A stretch of DNA of 64,000 nt from Coprinus comatus (Eukaryota; Basidiomycota; Agaricomycetes; Agaricales; Agaricaceae). Under the pieces are notes generated by a model that saw only the letters and a program-made list of their open reading frames with translations, was not told the origin of the DNA and did not search any database. Location: the NCBI GenBank assembly GCA_034638255.1, contig JAWPGT010000050.1:62001-126000 (forward strand). Reading direction: 5' to 3'. Made by a program: the position numbers and the translations under genes. Positions 46,351 through 58,259 of this stretch are shown one piece after another; positions within the stretch are counted from its first letter, which is position 1; each line of letters begins with the position of its first letter.

Positions 46351-47587
46351 ATGCGTCTATCTGCTTTACTTATTCCTGCTGCCGTACTCATCAGTGAGGT
46401 TGCTGCTCACGGATACGTCCCGTGGATCAGAATCAATGGTCAGACCATTGCAGGATGGAATGTTAACACAGGTAATTTCAGTTTTGTTATACTCTACTCT
46501 CACTTTGTTGAAGAACGCACCTCTAGACGGTTACACGACCCCTCAGGTATGATATTGATATTATCTTCAGCTTAACATTATGATTACTCACTTGGATCTT
46601 GTTCAGCCCGTCCGAGTGGTCCGACCAACCAAGCCCGACAGCGGTTTCATCTCTGATCCAACGTCAGCCGATATTACTTGTTCAATCGGTAACAGCAAAC
46701 TTCCATCTGTTGGTTTCTTCTTCAATATATTTCTTTCCGGATCTCCCTAAAACTTCTAATATTTTAGGCACCCATTACAGCTACGGTAGCCGCTGGGGGG
46801 ACTGTACAAGTTCTTTGGAACACTTGGCCGATTGGTCATTATGGTCCAGTTCTTAATTATATGGCTAAATGTCAAAGCAGTGGATGTTCTAGCTGGAAGG
46901 GAAATTCTGGATCTCCTTGGTTCAAGGTTAATATTGTGCAATTATTCTCGTTGATCTCTCTGATAATAAAAAATATATTTAGATCCAACAAAGTGTATAT
47001 AACAATGGGGAATGGGCTTCTGACACACTCGCAAAGAGCAATTTCACTTACAATGTTAGGATTCCTTCTAATATTGCCCCGGGTGATTATGTACGTTTAT
47101 ATATATATGAAGGTTTTTGGTAGACAAGATATCAGTGGCTGACTCATACATCCTAAAGCTTCTCCGTCACGAGAACTTGGCCTTGCACGGCGCTTCTAAT
47201 CTTGGTGGAGCACAATTCTACCCTGTTTGCATCCAATTGACAGGTAAGATAATCAGACTACTTATGATCGTTTATGAATTCAAATCAATACTTTTTAATT
47301 AGTGACTGGTGGAGGTAGTTTGAACCCGTCCGGTTTGAGCTTCCCTGGTACATACAAGGTACTGCCGCCTAGATAATAATTTTCAATCATGGGGAACTTG
47401 AGATACTAATTGATGTGTGTTATTTTTAGGCTACTGATCCTGGTATTCTTTTCAACCCGTACCAAGGTGAAGCCGCAAATAAAGTGAGTCTTCTCGGAGC
47501 TCCGAAGATGGATGTTGACACTGATATATGGTGTTTTTCAAGGCATATGTAGCACCTGGTGGACCCGTTTATGCTGGCTTGACTTAA
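46351..47587 (+). CDS. AA9-type lytic polysaccharide monooxygenase, tandem copy 2
   Basis: The signal peptide MRLSALLIPAAVLISEVAA is followed by the mature N-terminus HGYVPWIRINGQTIAGWN. Then VRVVRPTKPDSGFISDPTSA, ITATVAAGGTVQVLWNTWPI, GHYGPVLNYMAKCQSSGCSS, SGSPWFK, SNFTYNVRIPSNIAPGDY, LLRHENLALHGASNLGGAQF, YPVCIQLT and ATDPGILFNPYQGEAANK. It ends AYVAPGGPVYAGLT at 47587. Copper ligands (His at the mature N-terminus, His in ENLALH, Tyr in QFYP) are all present. It is a close paralogue of the gene 1.5 kb upstream in the same orientation. It has an extra 59 bp intron at 46709-46767 that copy 1 lacks, and an intron at 47244-47302 (in the Val of TVTGG) in place of the copy 1 intron seven codons earlier. 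Confidence 0.87.
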
Positions 47588-47792
47588 CTACTAAGTACCA
47601 TTTGAAACGTCCTCTTATTATTACAATTTTCCCGAGCCATTGCAGTATCAAGTTGTTCAATGAGAAATAAATTACGTTGTACTTTGAATGAAAAGAGATG
47701 TTCAGATATATCAGATCCCACAGAAAATATCCCCTACTATATCCTTCCCAAGAACCAAGCTTCCCAACAAAACAATACGATGCTGCAAACAT

Positions 47793-48505
47793 CTATTGTT
47801 TCTGAAAACCTTCCCATTTACTTCCGTCATCTTTGTCTGGTCCATCAATTAACCCTTTAATAAAGGCGTGACACACAACTGGACTGGTGGTCGATCCTGC
47901 CCGAGTATACATCTGGACATAAGCAGTGGACGTTATGTTACTAGCACCGCAATAAACCAGAATAGGAGAAGTAAAACCGAGACTGCGCAAGTAGCTCAGT
48001 GTCCAAGCTCCCGCATTCATAAATTCTCTTTGTCTTCTATCCTTTTCCCAACGAGCATTATCTGTTACGAAACGAAGTTTGTGGACTGATTCTAGTTGTT
48101 TCAATTGTACTACAAATTACAAAGTCAGCTTGCAGCTATAATAAAGTGTTTCTTTTGGAGTGTACTACCTTGATGCTCTTCGACCCAAACTCGGGCGACG
48201 GCAGTTGATGATATTTGTACAACGTTGATTCCAAGTTTTCGAGCAAATTCCACCTCTAACGAATTGTTTTGAGGATTATCGTCGATCCATACAATCATCG
48301 GGGCCAGTTCCTCTTCTACGACTGTGGTCATGGAGTTGAATTTGGACTTTCTCTGAGCTGTGTGTAGTATATTAGGTTAAAAATTGTGGCAATGTTAACC
48401 ATCAATATGCTTACTTTCCTTCCGATACTTGTTTTTGATCCATGTATGAACTGCGCGCGCTGTTGCAAGGACAGTGCTTAGAATGGAGATAGGTTCGACA
48501 GGCAT
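47793..48505 (-). CDS. Receiver-like domain protein, shortened twin of the gene at 53.7-55.1 kb
   Basis: The start MPVEPISILSTVLATARAVH (48505) is shared with the long copy, but after about 30 codons (KNKYRKE) the coding sequence goes straight to an intron donor (gtaagc). It resumes at QRKSKFNSMTTVVEEELAPM. The receiver-like part is IVWIDDNPQNNSLEVEFARK, LGINVVQISSTAVARVWVEE, then KLRFVTDNARWEKDRRQREF and AGAWTLSYLRSLGFTSPILV. YCGASNITSTAYVQMYTRAG and STTSPVVCHAFIKGL follow, with the stop at 47793. It comes to about 195 residues. Relative to the long copy, some 0.75 kb encoding most of the helical domain is missing. The junction keeps intron phase, so the shortened gene stays open. Flanking DNA is also homologous to the other copy, showing a segmental duplication. 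Confidence 0.62.
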
Positions 48506-49612
48506 GGCATGTGTGCGGAACGGAAGGACAGATATGGAGTCGCGGTGAAGAAGTTCGCTGATATTGAGGTTGCTGGGAAAATGATAAAATGATAAAAACG
48601 TGATGAGACTCCTTCGCTGGGAAAGCTTGAGTTGAGCCGAGGTTATACCGAACGTCAACTGCTTAGAGTGCGGGAAGGAGTCTGGTGATGAGTCGTAATA
48701 TAGCCAATATTGTTGAATACAAGCTTAGTGTCCGAGATGAATGTGGGATTGATTTAGTCCCGATCTCGAGGATGCTAATGTCAAACTAGGCGCTAGCAAC
48801 CATGAGGCCCAAATGTCTCGCCTCGTATACGTATCTGTTTCTATAAACTTCTTTCGACACGAGGCTCAGTGCTTGCTAGTTTGATGTTTACAGGAAGGTA
48901 AAGAAAATTTAGTTTGGGGATGATATGAACACTGAAATTGCATTCCACATGTTACGCTGCATTTGACTTCCAACTTGCCAGAAGGGCCGTCTAAATTTAA
49001 TTTAAACGCCAAGATTCTTATCTCAGAGTAAATGAAAAGTCACTTTTTGACTCTCGACACCGTTAGTTTCTATGGAGAACATGAGGAAAGGGCTGCATGT
49101 TGCCGAAGATGAATACATAGCTTTTGTATTGGAGTGAACTTGAGGTGCACATACTGGTCATTCCTCAAATGAGATCTCCTCTAGTGCGCAGTGCGCAAAG
49201 GCTATAATCTTTTAATATCAATACCCCATGATTGATGATGTATCGAGGACCGAAGTATGCTGCACGAACCTGGGACGAATCGAATTACAACCTTATGTAG
49301 TAGTAGGCGCTGGACAAATATACAGTATGTCTGTGTCTATTTTCCCATTGGTGATATACACCACGCCATATATTAGGTAATGCACCGAAAGTTGAATGTT
49401 AACCTTGATGTTCGTAGTGCTCTATCCATAAACCACCCCTGCCTCTTTGCCTTTGGACAACTGCTTGAACAACCACAAATATTCTTGTTATGTCCAATTT
49501 ATATCGTGTGGTGGGCCATTATTTTCTTCAATCAGAATAGATATCCTGACGTCCTCAAGTAGTTATACTTTATTTGATTTTACGTCAAATGATTACTGAC
49601 AGCAGGAACATC
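48506..49612. other. Intergenic, no gene seen
   Basis: About the first 115 bp are homologous to the region upstream of the long copy (55139-55230). The rest shows no conserved frame on either strand. Confidence 0.4.
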
Positions 49613-52200
49613 ATGACAGTGTCGAAAAGTTTAGATCCAGTAAGCAGTGAAAGTCTTTGAAGTACCATGAGTCTTGATATACATGTGCTTAGAACTTGAA
49701 AATTATTGACGAGAAGGCTGATGCGAAACGATGGGAAGATTTGAATAAAAAGGGAGAGTTCCTCACAAAAGAAACTTATGAGAGTTGGACCGGAGAATTG
49801 CAGAATCTTCTGATATTCGTAAGTATGATCTTACACTCTAAATATGCTGCTGATTATACTTTGCAGGCTGGTCTCTTTTCTGGAATCGTCACAGCTTTCA
49901 CCATTGAAGCCGCAAAGGCAGTACAGGGCGACCCTGCAGAGAAGACAGTACTTTTACTACAAACAATCATCCAACAATTCAACAACCAATCTAACCCACA
50001 ACTAAATCTCCCAATTGACCTCAACCCAGAAGCTACACCATCCCTCTATGCCCAGCATATCAACGCGTTGTACTCAGTCAGCCTTGCACTCAGCCTCGTG
50101 GCGGTTGTGGGGGGGATTGTATGTTTACAGTGGCTGCGACAGTTTGGTAAAAACATCACAGGCGTGTCGAACAAAGATGACCTGTTACTTCAATACCAAC
50201 GTCATGAGAGCCTCCGGTCTTGGGGTGTTCTGGGCCTACTAAACATGCTACCACTCTTACTTCTTGCTGCGCTTGGTCTTTTTTTTACTGGGTTCATGGT
50301 TTCGCAATGGAAATCAAACTCTCTTGCGTCAATACCCATAACTGTACTTGTTGCCATATTGGGTGCCTTTATCGTCTTTACCACAATTCTCCCATCCAGC
50401 CAATTTCTCTGGAATAATTGCAGAGTCTTACCAGGCCAGACGAACCCATCTGTGCTTTGTCCATACAGGTCACCTCAATCTTGGTTATTCCACCTCTTAC
50501 TTCAAGGTCTTACCTACGTTCTCCGGTTGTTGTGTAGTGCCAAATTTCGGTGGTTCAAACATTTGGAGGGTATTCGCAGTTGGTTGGATTACGACACTAG
50601 GAGTGTAAAAAGGTGGAAAAAGAGCGTGGGTGCTGTGGGATCGATTTACCATCAATTATCATGGATATCACAAGAGTATAGGCAAATGACTAGGGTTGCC
50701 GAGGATGTGTATTGCTGTATGTTATTTGCTTCTTGCCAGGGGTCACGGATGAAGCTGATGGGAGAAGAACATAACACTGTCGGGTGGGAATGGGAGGAAC
50801 TCAATTTATTGAGGTTGTTTAAGGAGAATAATGACAATGGGATATTCTGGGATGCTCTTTGCACCAAAGGGATAGTTGAGGCACATGCAGAATGCATTAC
50901 ATCTTTGGAAAATACCGGTGTTCAGGCTTGGTTAGATGTAATGTCACATCTTCACCGCTCCAATGACACAGGTAAATGTCAAGCTATGCATTGAATATAT
51001 TCTTTCTAACAATATTTGCTCTAGATTTCATAGAAGAGATTCTCTCTGGGTTGAGGAGATCTGAGACTACGTGGGTTACTCCAGAGAATGCAGTTGCTAT
51101 TGTCTGTGACGCGATCGACCACAATTTGTTGCAGTGGTATTGGACACGTCCCATTTTGGATGAGTTGTGCAAGCATCCAATGACATCACTTCCTCCCATA
51201 CGTCATCTTGTTGACAAGTACCTGGATGTGCATGCGAAGCTTGAATCAAAGCATTGGTGTGATCTCTTTGTTACCACGTTCAACAACGTCTTTACTTCTG
51301 TGGACTCTGCGGACTACAAAGCTGTTGCACCCATACTTGGTGATCTGCTTGTGGAATGTGATGAGTGCTTCATTTGTTTGTCTTCTCATCTACTCTGTCA
51401 TCTCTCTCTGACCAGCCTTACTCCTCAGTCTGCGCAGAACCCTTCCTCGAAATCATACAAAGCCTTGCCTTGAAGCGTCTCATTGGCAAAGATAAATCAT
51501 TGGATCGCATCTTCCTCTACACTAAACACATCATACAACACTCATATAGACTATCTGATATACTCCCTCTCCTCAAATCAACTTTCAGTGCAATACTATC
51601 TGCTACCAAAGAACACCTTCAAGACTCACCTTCAAGAGATTCGATTCTGCACCCCAATAAATTCACCATTCCACTCTCTGATTACTTCCCAGAGCATGTA
51701 CGGACCTTGATAGATGATTTCAACAAGAGCTTGACGGATTTGTGGCGCATACATCAACATGCCAAGTTTAGGGGTGAAAGGTTGGGCAGAATAGAGCATA
51801 TACGGACTTCTGGTACGTCTCAAATTTATCTCATCCAACAATATAATTAATAAATTTACTGGCAGACGAAGACTTACGAGACGAAACACGTGGTCAGGTC
51901 GCTTCAGCCATAGAGTCTACTACAGCTCTACCCATCATTACCACACCCGAGCCCATCAAATCCAATTCAGAAACAGACATTACACCCCGAGTCACGCTTT
52001 CTCCCATTCTACCATTGTTATCTCAAGGTTCCGAACATCATTCAACCGACAACAACAGTATTATACCTTTTGATCCTCATACTAGAGAAGAAATTTCACT
52101 AATTCAATCGCCAATCGGACATTCCGCCGATATCAAAGAGAGCAGTGGATCTGGTCAGCTCTCTTTGCCTCTCCTCAGTGACACTGCGACTGTATCTTAA
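49613..52200 (+). CDS. DUF6535-containing membrane protein
   Basis: A basidiomycete-specific family of unknown function. A short first exon MTVSKSLDP (49613) is followed by NLKIIDEKADAKRWEDLNKK and SWTGELQNLLIFAGLFSGIV. Four hydrophobic segments lie within the DUF6535 region: LLIFAGLFSGIVTAFTIEA, LALSLVAVVGGIVCLQWL, LGLLNMLPLLLLAALGLFF, and ITVLVAILGAFIVFTTILP. Between them are ALYSVSLALS and QYQRHESLRSWGV, typical of the family. The long C-terminal part (about 500 residues) is helical and soluble, ending in a Ser/Thr-rich tail (SGQLSLPLLSDTATVS) at 52200. Total about 770 residues with five introns, such as 50972-51024. It lies between the two copies of the helical/receiver-like gene. Confidence 0.8.
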
Positions 52201-52827
52201 GACTTACAAACCGCTTCACGCGCTCCGTCTCCAACTCATGATGAAGACACTAATCAAATCCATCAATTAGCCCTCGAAACGACGAGTTAGCATTGTAATC
52301 TTCCTGGGAGTAAAGGAGTTGTCAGATGCAGGGAATGAGGGAGGTCGTCGTCGTGACATTGTAGGGATTCGTTCAATTTGTATTCAAACACCCCAGTATA
52401 TTTCATTTTTTGAATCTAAATTGCCGACTTTGAAAAACAATTCTGAACTATTGCATTGATCAAACTTCAACTCATCCTCTCCCTACACTTTTGATTTTCT
52501 TCTCCTCACACTGCCTTCTTTAAACATATTGTTCATCTTTCTGCAAACCAATCACTTGGACAGCACCCATACTCAAAGTCGTACTCTCCACATACACACG
52601 GAGATTTGTATTCACACCGTCCCGAATGAAATACACATCTATACTTATTTATACAAATTGTACTCGAGTATCTTAATATATGGGGTTTCAACTGAAGCGC
52701 ATCGAAATCTAGGTGTTCGGGTCTAGAATGATGAGAAGCAAGTAGTAGTTTAAACGAGGCCTTTGTTTGAAATTGAGGGGAACCATGACGATGATGAAAA
52801 TATCCTTGTTTTTTGGTACATTTCTAT
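52201..52827. other. Spacer, no gene seen
   Basis: Downstream UTR of the DUF6535 gene; AT-rich, no conserved frame. Confidence 0.4.
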
Positions 52828-53089
52828 TCAAAGGAAAGCAGTGATAACGGTTTGTTGATAAGGTGTAGACTTTGAGTTTAGTATTCTAGTTACATTGTCA
52901 TGCTGATATTTCCTATCATTGTCATCGAGGATTGTGTGTTCATTAAAATAAGTGAGTTTTGAAATGAGTTCTGATGAGCACGATGATAATAAAATGGGGA
53001 ATAGAAAGAAGAAAAGGAAGATACAAAAAAGATGATGAAGTAGTAAGAGTGTAAATTGTGGGACATAGGCTACATACCTAGGTTTTAGT

Positions 53090-53371
53090 TTCGCTTGGAT
53101 AACGAACAATCTCTTCATTATGGGGTATCCTGAAGTTTGTCTATAGTAGCCTGTTCGAAAAGTGTAGAACAAAACGAAAAATGCGTCGGGAGTTAGTATA
53201 TAAAATTGGCACACAATAGAACGAAATAAGAAAGTACTCACAAGATAATAGAGAGATTAACTGATTATTGACCTGGTAGCGATTCCAGTTCTGACTAGTC
53301 AGATTAATGCTAATTCCCGGGTAGGCGTAGACACTGAGGCTGACTTTCATACCAATGACCTTCTTGGCCAT
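53090..53371 (-). CDS. Hypothetical small protein (two exons visible)
   Basis: MAKKVIGMKVSLSVYAYPGI starts at 53371. The first exon ends at a gtgagt donor near 53239 and joins via ttcgaacag to YYRQTSGYPIMKRLFVIQAK, followed by a gtatgt donor at about 53090. A third exon is not clear, and the frame may end further left near 52828. No family recognised. Splice-like signals raise it above a chance frame, but support is weak. Confidence 0.3.
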
Positions 53372-53730
53372 TGTTCGCCCTTACAAACATTCGATCGCGT
53401 GGTAAATCATATAGTCACAGGGTTAACCGAATTGTGTGAACGACCTACTGACGAGGACGCTTGGACATTTCTCTGCCAAGCCGGGAACCACCAAACTAAT
53501 CAGAATAATAAATTAATATGGAGGAATGACAGAGTCAGGAAGAATCATACTGGTAGTATGGGAGGTTCTGTGTCAATGAGGCAACTACCATATCGTATCG
53601 TTCAAGATCTTGCCTTTATAAATAGTGTTTCAACATAAGTATTCCGAATTTAAACCACTTTTTAATAATAATAAAACTTATGAAACCAAAAACCAAAATT
53701 CATAACAAAACAATAGAACACCGCAAACAT

Positions 53731-55138
53731 CTATTGTTTCTGAAAACCTTCCCATTTACTTCCGTCATCTTTGTCTGGTCCATCTATTAACCCTTTAATA
53801 AAGGCTTGACACACAAATAAGCTGGTGGTCGATCCTGCCCGAGTATACATCTGGACATAAGCGGTGTTCGTTATACTAGCACCGCAATAAACCAGAATAG
53901 GAGAAGTAAAACCGAGACTGCGCAAGTATCTCAGTGTCCAAGCTCCCGCAGTCAAATTCATAAATTCTCCTTGTCTTCTATCCTTTTCCCAACGAGCATT
54001 ATCTGTTACGAAACGAAGTTTGTGGACTGATTCTAGTTGTTTCAATTGTACTACAAATGACAAAAGTCAGCATACGGTTTTAATGAAGTATTTCTTTTGG
54101 AGTGTACTACCTTGATGCTGTTCGATCCAAACTCGGGCGACGGCAGTTGATGATATTTGTACAACGTTGATTCCAAGCTTTCGAGCAAATTCCACCTCTG
54201 AAGAATTGTACTGGGGATTATCGTCGATCCATACAATCATCGGGGCCAGTTCCTCTTCTACGACTGTAGTCATGGAGTTGGATTCGGACTCTTCCTGAGC
54301 TGTGTGTATTATAATAGGTTAAAAAGTGTGGCAATGTTAATAATAACCATCATTACGCTTACCAGTGATCATCTCTCGCAGATCTGATACAGCCTTGCTT
54401 AAAGTACGGCCATCTGCGAACGTTGCCAATGTCTTTGGTGTAACAACTCCAATATCTTTAGAGTCAACGGCTCGTATTAATGCATTACTGATGTGCTCAT
54501 TAAGCTCTTGTCTGACCCAGGTAGCGACAGCCGCAGGTAGCGAAGACGCCGGTGCAAAAATATCCTTTACATATATAATAAGTTTGTCAATAGCCCGAAC
54601 ATCACTTCGACTTTCATTGACTTACTTGAGTATAATTGAGGGACCAGAAGTCTCGAACGTCTGAATTGGCAACTCCCTCAAGATAATCATGCATACTCTC
54701 CCTAACCGTTTCTCCACCTTCCGATCCCGTTTCACCATCTACAAGAGATAAAGAGGCAACTTGTAATGCGAGAGACAATAGGTTGATTCTTTCCGTGAGT
54801 TTGAGCTGATCATCCTTCAATAACTCGATGACTTTTGCAGGAGAAAGAAATCCAAGGATTGAAGCTAAACTCGTCTTCTTCGCCTGCCACAAAACAAGAT
54901 GTTCCTTGATTATCGTAAGAGTCCCTGCAATATCGAGCAATGTATCGACGACATTTTGGTTAAGTTTGTTCAAGGCTTGAAGTTCTTCAAGAGGTTGGAG
55001 AATGTTACAAAGTCGTTGTATATCTATTGTAAGAGCAGTTATGATACTATCCTTCCGATCCTTGTTTTTGATCCATGTATGAACCGCGCGCGCTGTTGCT
55101 AGGACAGTGCTTAGAATGGAGATAGGTTCAACAGGCAT
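53731..55138 (-). CDS. HeLo/MLKL-like helical domain fused to a receiver-like domain (long copy)
   Basis: About 407 residues in four or five exons. Residues 1-140 read MPVEPISILSTVLATARAVH, then DIQRLCNILQPLEELQALNK, NVVDTLLDIAGTLTIIKEHL, and ILGFLSPAKVIELLKDDQLK. This is an amphipathic four-helix pattern like fungal HeLo-like or MLKL N-terminal adaptor domains, which in other proteins insert into membranes or dock to NLRs. A linker of about 100 residues follows (WVRQELNEHISNALIRAVDS). Residues about 250-390 have APMIVWIDDNPQYNSSEVEF, KLRFVTDNARWEKDRR, TLRYLRSLGFTSPILVYCGA and TRAGSTTS. This resembles a CheY-like receiver fold: strand plus DD, then TDN, then PILVYCG. No kinase, NTPase or protease motif is seen. 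Function is inferred only. A truncated twin lies at 47.8 kb. Confidence 0.65.
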
Positions 55139-56900
55139 GGCGTGTGTGCGGAACGGAAGGACAGATATGGAGTCGCGGTGAAGAAGTTCGCTGATGTTGA
55201 AGTTGCTGGGAGAATGATAAAATGATAAACGTGATAAGTCGTGATATAGCCGATATTGCTGAATACAACCAAAGGGCTGTGACCTACCTCATAATAGTGT
55301 ATAGAGCTGAGAATCATGCCTCATAGTTGACCATGTGTTATATGTAGTGTGCTTCTGTCGAGGTGGCTCTCAGGTCAAGAGTCACGAACGAAGCTCATTG
55401 CCTTAAGTAACCATCTGCGGCGATAACGAAAGGAATCACGCTTCTAGATGACAGCCCTATTTTTGCGAGTGATGATTCCCATTAGGCATTGTCGTACACA
55501 AACAATGATTAATGGTTCCCAGCCACCATCACCACACGTGCCCTAGGATAGTAGGCGGTTTAGCGAGCCCTTTCCACCTACAAGATTAGGCAATTTCGGC
55601 AGTTCTCCAGGATCGCAAATGGATTGCAATACCCCAATAACTTAGGCACTGTCCATTCCCCTCTATAATATATTGTATACAGTACCAGTATTTCGTTGCT
55701 CATGTGATCCTCACATGTTATCGTTATCTTGTGTATATAATACATATGTCAGCTTTACACAACACATGTTTTCCTCAATATTTAACTCTTCATACTTATT
55801 ACACACTCTCGTCTCTTGTCATCCATATGTCTAACAAATTATACGCTATTATATTTGTTTTCTGAAAAGACTTAAATATGCTCATAGTTGTCAGTGGTAG
55901 TGTAGTAATAAATTTATGTTATTTCTCATACTACTAACTACACTCCGTAGGTCTTAGAAAAATGAAGTATATATGTTTCGCAACACTTACTGTAGCTGGT
56001 AATTTTTTACAACTACTTGGCTCCTTAGAAACAACAATGTATATTTAGCCAGGGTCCTCGGCGGTGTAGGAACACCCACCGTTATTTATCAATATATCAT
56101 TGACAGCGGAAACAGCTATTTATGGCATTCTTTTTAGTCTTTTGCTTCTACCTACACTAAAATAATCATTAGAAACATTAGAAAAACCATAGAGTAATAG
56201 TAAAAGTAGTAGTTATTGTTTCGTGATAGGTACGATGTGATTGATAAGATCTAAAATAGAGAACAATTATACTCAGTTCTCAAACAACGAAACTATATCA
56301 TTTTAAGTACCTAAAATAGAGAACAATTATACTGAAAACCAATAAGTTTGAAGCTCTTTGAAAATAGGAAATAAAAGGATAAATACTGTCAGGAATGCTC
56401 TAGACAGTCCCCAAGGTCAGTACTTATTGTTGGTTGAGGTTAGAAGAGCTGTGGTTGGATATTCTCTTTGGAGTTCTGGACTTGCATCAGGAAATCGCGC
56501 ATTTGCTTGGGTCTACCTTAGGGTTGCTTAGACTACTTGTTGTACTTGTACATCCTTGGTGAAAAATGTCCCAAGGTACTCTGAGGAGCTTTTTAGTTCC
56601 AAGTTAGGTCAAGGATAGAACCAAGTAAATCCTCAAGCTTTACTTGCTCACGAAAAATGTTAAACTTTAGTTTACATTATTAACACTATTTGTTTTTGTT
56701 CTGATCAATGATTATTGATCATCACATATGTTTTGAAACTTTTGATGTTATCAAATTTGGACTTTGCAAAAAAAGCGGATGAGTGTGACATCCTACTCTC
56801 CTTGTCACACATCACTCACTCCACGTCACATCCCAATGGCAACAATCTCACGAGATCATAATACCTCTGCCACATCATTACATCCCTATTCACTCAATTC
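55139..56900. other. AT-rich gene-poor region
   Basis: The first about 90 bp are part of the segmental duplication. From about 55700 the DNA is very AT-rich without conserved frames. It includes a 23 bp direct repeat (56251-56273 and 56311-56333, exactly 60 bp apart). At 56400-56640 there is a CCAAGG/CTTGG-rich stretch like that at 58260-58450. Confidence 0.4.
56251..56333. repeat. 23 bp direct repeat, two copies 60 bp apart
   Basis: A 23 bp sequence beginning CTAAAATAGAGAAC occurs at 56251-56273 and again at 56311-56333 without mismatch. The 37 bp between differ. Confidence 0.8.
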
Positions 56901-57226
56901 CTAACAAAATCTCACGTTTTTAGGCTCTCTAGAATCGTCTCACCGTTTTGCTTCGAATGACGGCGGTTACGCGTCGCGTGGTTTAGTACTTGTACTATAA
57001 CAGCCACTTTATTGAACAAGGTAAGCATACAATGTTTTTGGTCTGTTGTACTCATTTCATCATGCTTTGGCACGCGTCTTGGCTCTTTTTTCCGCTTTGA
57101 ACAAGCCTAGCCACACGTGCTATGGTTTAATTCTCATGGTATGGCATGAATAATATTGGTATGTCATCACTCTGTAGTATCCTGAGGCTGTCTCACTCAT
57201 TTCTTCACATAGAGACATTTACCTAG

Positions 57227-57985
57227 GCTCGTTTAGACCATTCGTAACTCCTCCATGACTGACCGAAGTTGATTGCGCTGTGGGGAAGGATTGGAGGTGT
57301 AGTGAGCAATACTCTGGTACTAGGTCCCAGGTGAGTCACTCTAACTAAATATGTAATATTTCGCTTGATACATGTTTAATCCTTATGATTTTAGGCTCAT
57401 TACAACCGTCTTGACAACACCGTCCGAACAGTGCCATCCGCACTCCGCACCACCCAAAACTCCGGTGCCGACACACTCCTCTCTGGTGAGTTACCATATA
57501 TGTTCCTCCCCAACTAAATATTTAATATGTCACTCAATATCTATGCACTCCTTTTGTATCTAGGCTCATTAAAATCACCTAAATGACGCCGTTCGAACGA
57601 TACCATTTACACTGCACACTGTCCAAAACCCCTGTGCCGACATGCACATCTCTGGTAAGTTACCACATATGTTCCTCCCCAACGAAATAACTGATATGTC
57701 ATTCAATATCTGTGCACTCCTCCTGTACTTAGGTTCGTTAAAACCGTCTAAACGGCGTTGTTACAACGATACCATCCGCACCACGCACCCCTCAAAACTC
57801 ATGTACCGACATGCAGATCTTTGGTAAGTTACTATATATATATATTACTCTCCAACTAAATAACTAATAACTCGCCCATTTCTTATCCAATCCTTTTGTG
57901 TTTAGGCTCGTTATAACCACATTAACCGCCCCTTTCCAACGCTGGTACTCGCACGCCGTACGGTCGAGTATCATGCTTCGTGTGA
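57227..57985. repeat. Tandem array of about 169 bp units with splice-like junctions
   Basis: Units begin with TTAG|GCTCRTTA-type sequence at 57227, 57395, 57564, 57733 and 57906, giving periods of 168, 169, 169 and 173 bp. Within each unit a GC-richer half (for example CCGTCCGAACAGTGCCATCC) ends in TCTCTGGTRAGTTACC. An AT-rich half with pyrimidines then ends in TTTTGTATCTAG, so every unit looks like exon-donor-intron-acceptor. Copies have diverged by 15-30 percent by eye. No protein frame runs through the units. A related acceptor-like start lies upstream at 56924. Confidence 0.75.
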
Positions 57986-58259
57986 TGTGATCTTTGTAAC
58001 ACATCATCCAAGGTTCGCTTTTTCTCTCCATTTTATGTTAATAATTACTTATTTCACTATTACAGTCTCTATTCTGATACAAAGGTATAAGAATGTATTA
58101 ATACTGTAGACTAAGTTAGTATATCACATGTATTATTACAACTTCAATGATATTTTTTTTATTGTCCTTATTCCCTTACTTGGTGTGACCTTGAGAGTAC
58201 TTGAATTATCCCGAAAATGCAAATAAAATCCTGTAAAATATAATTACAAGGTAGAAAAG

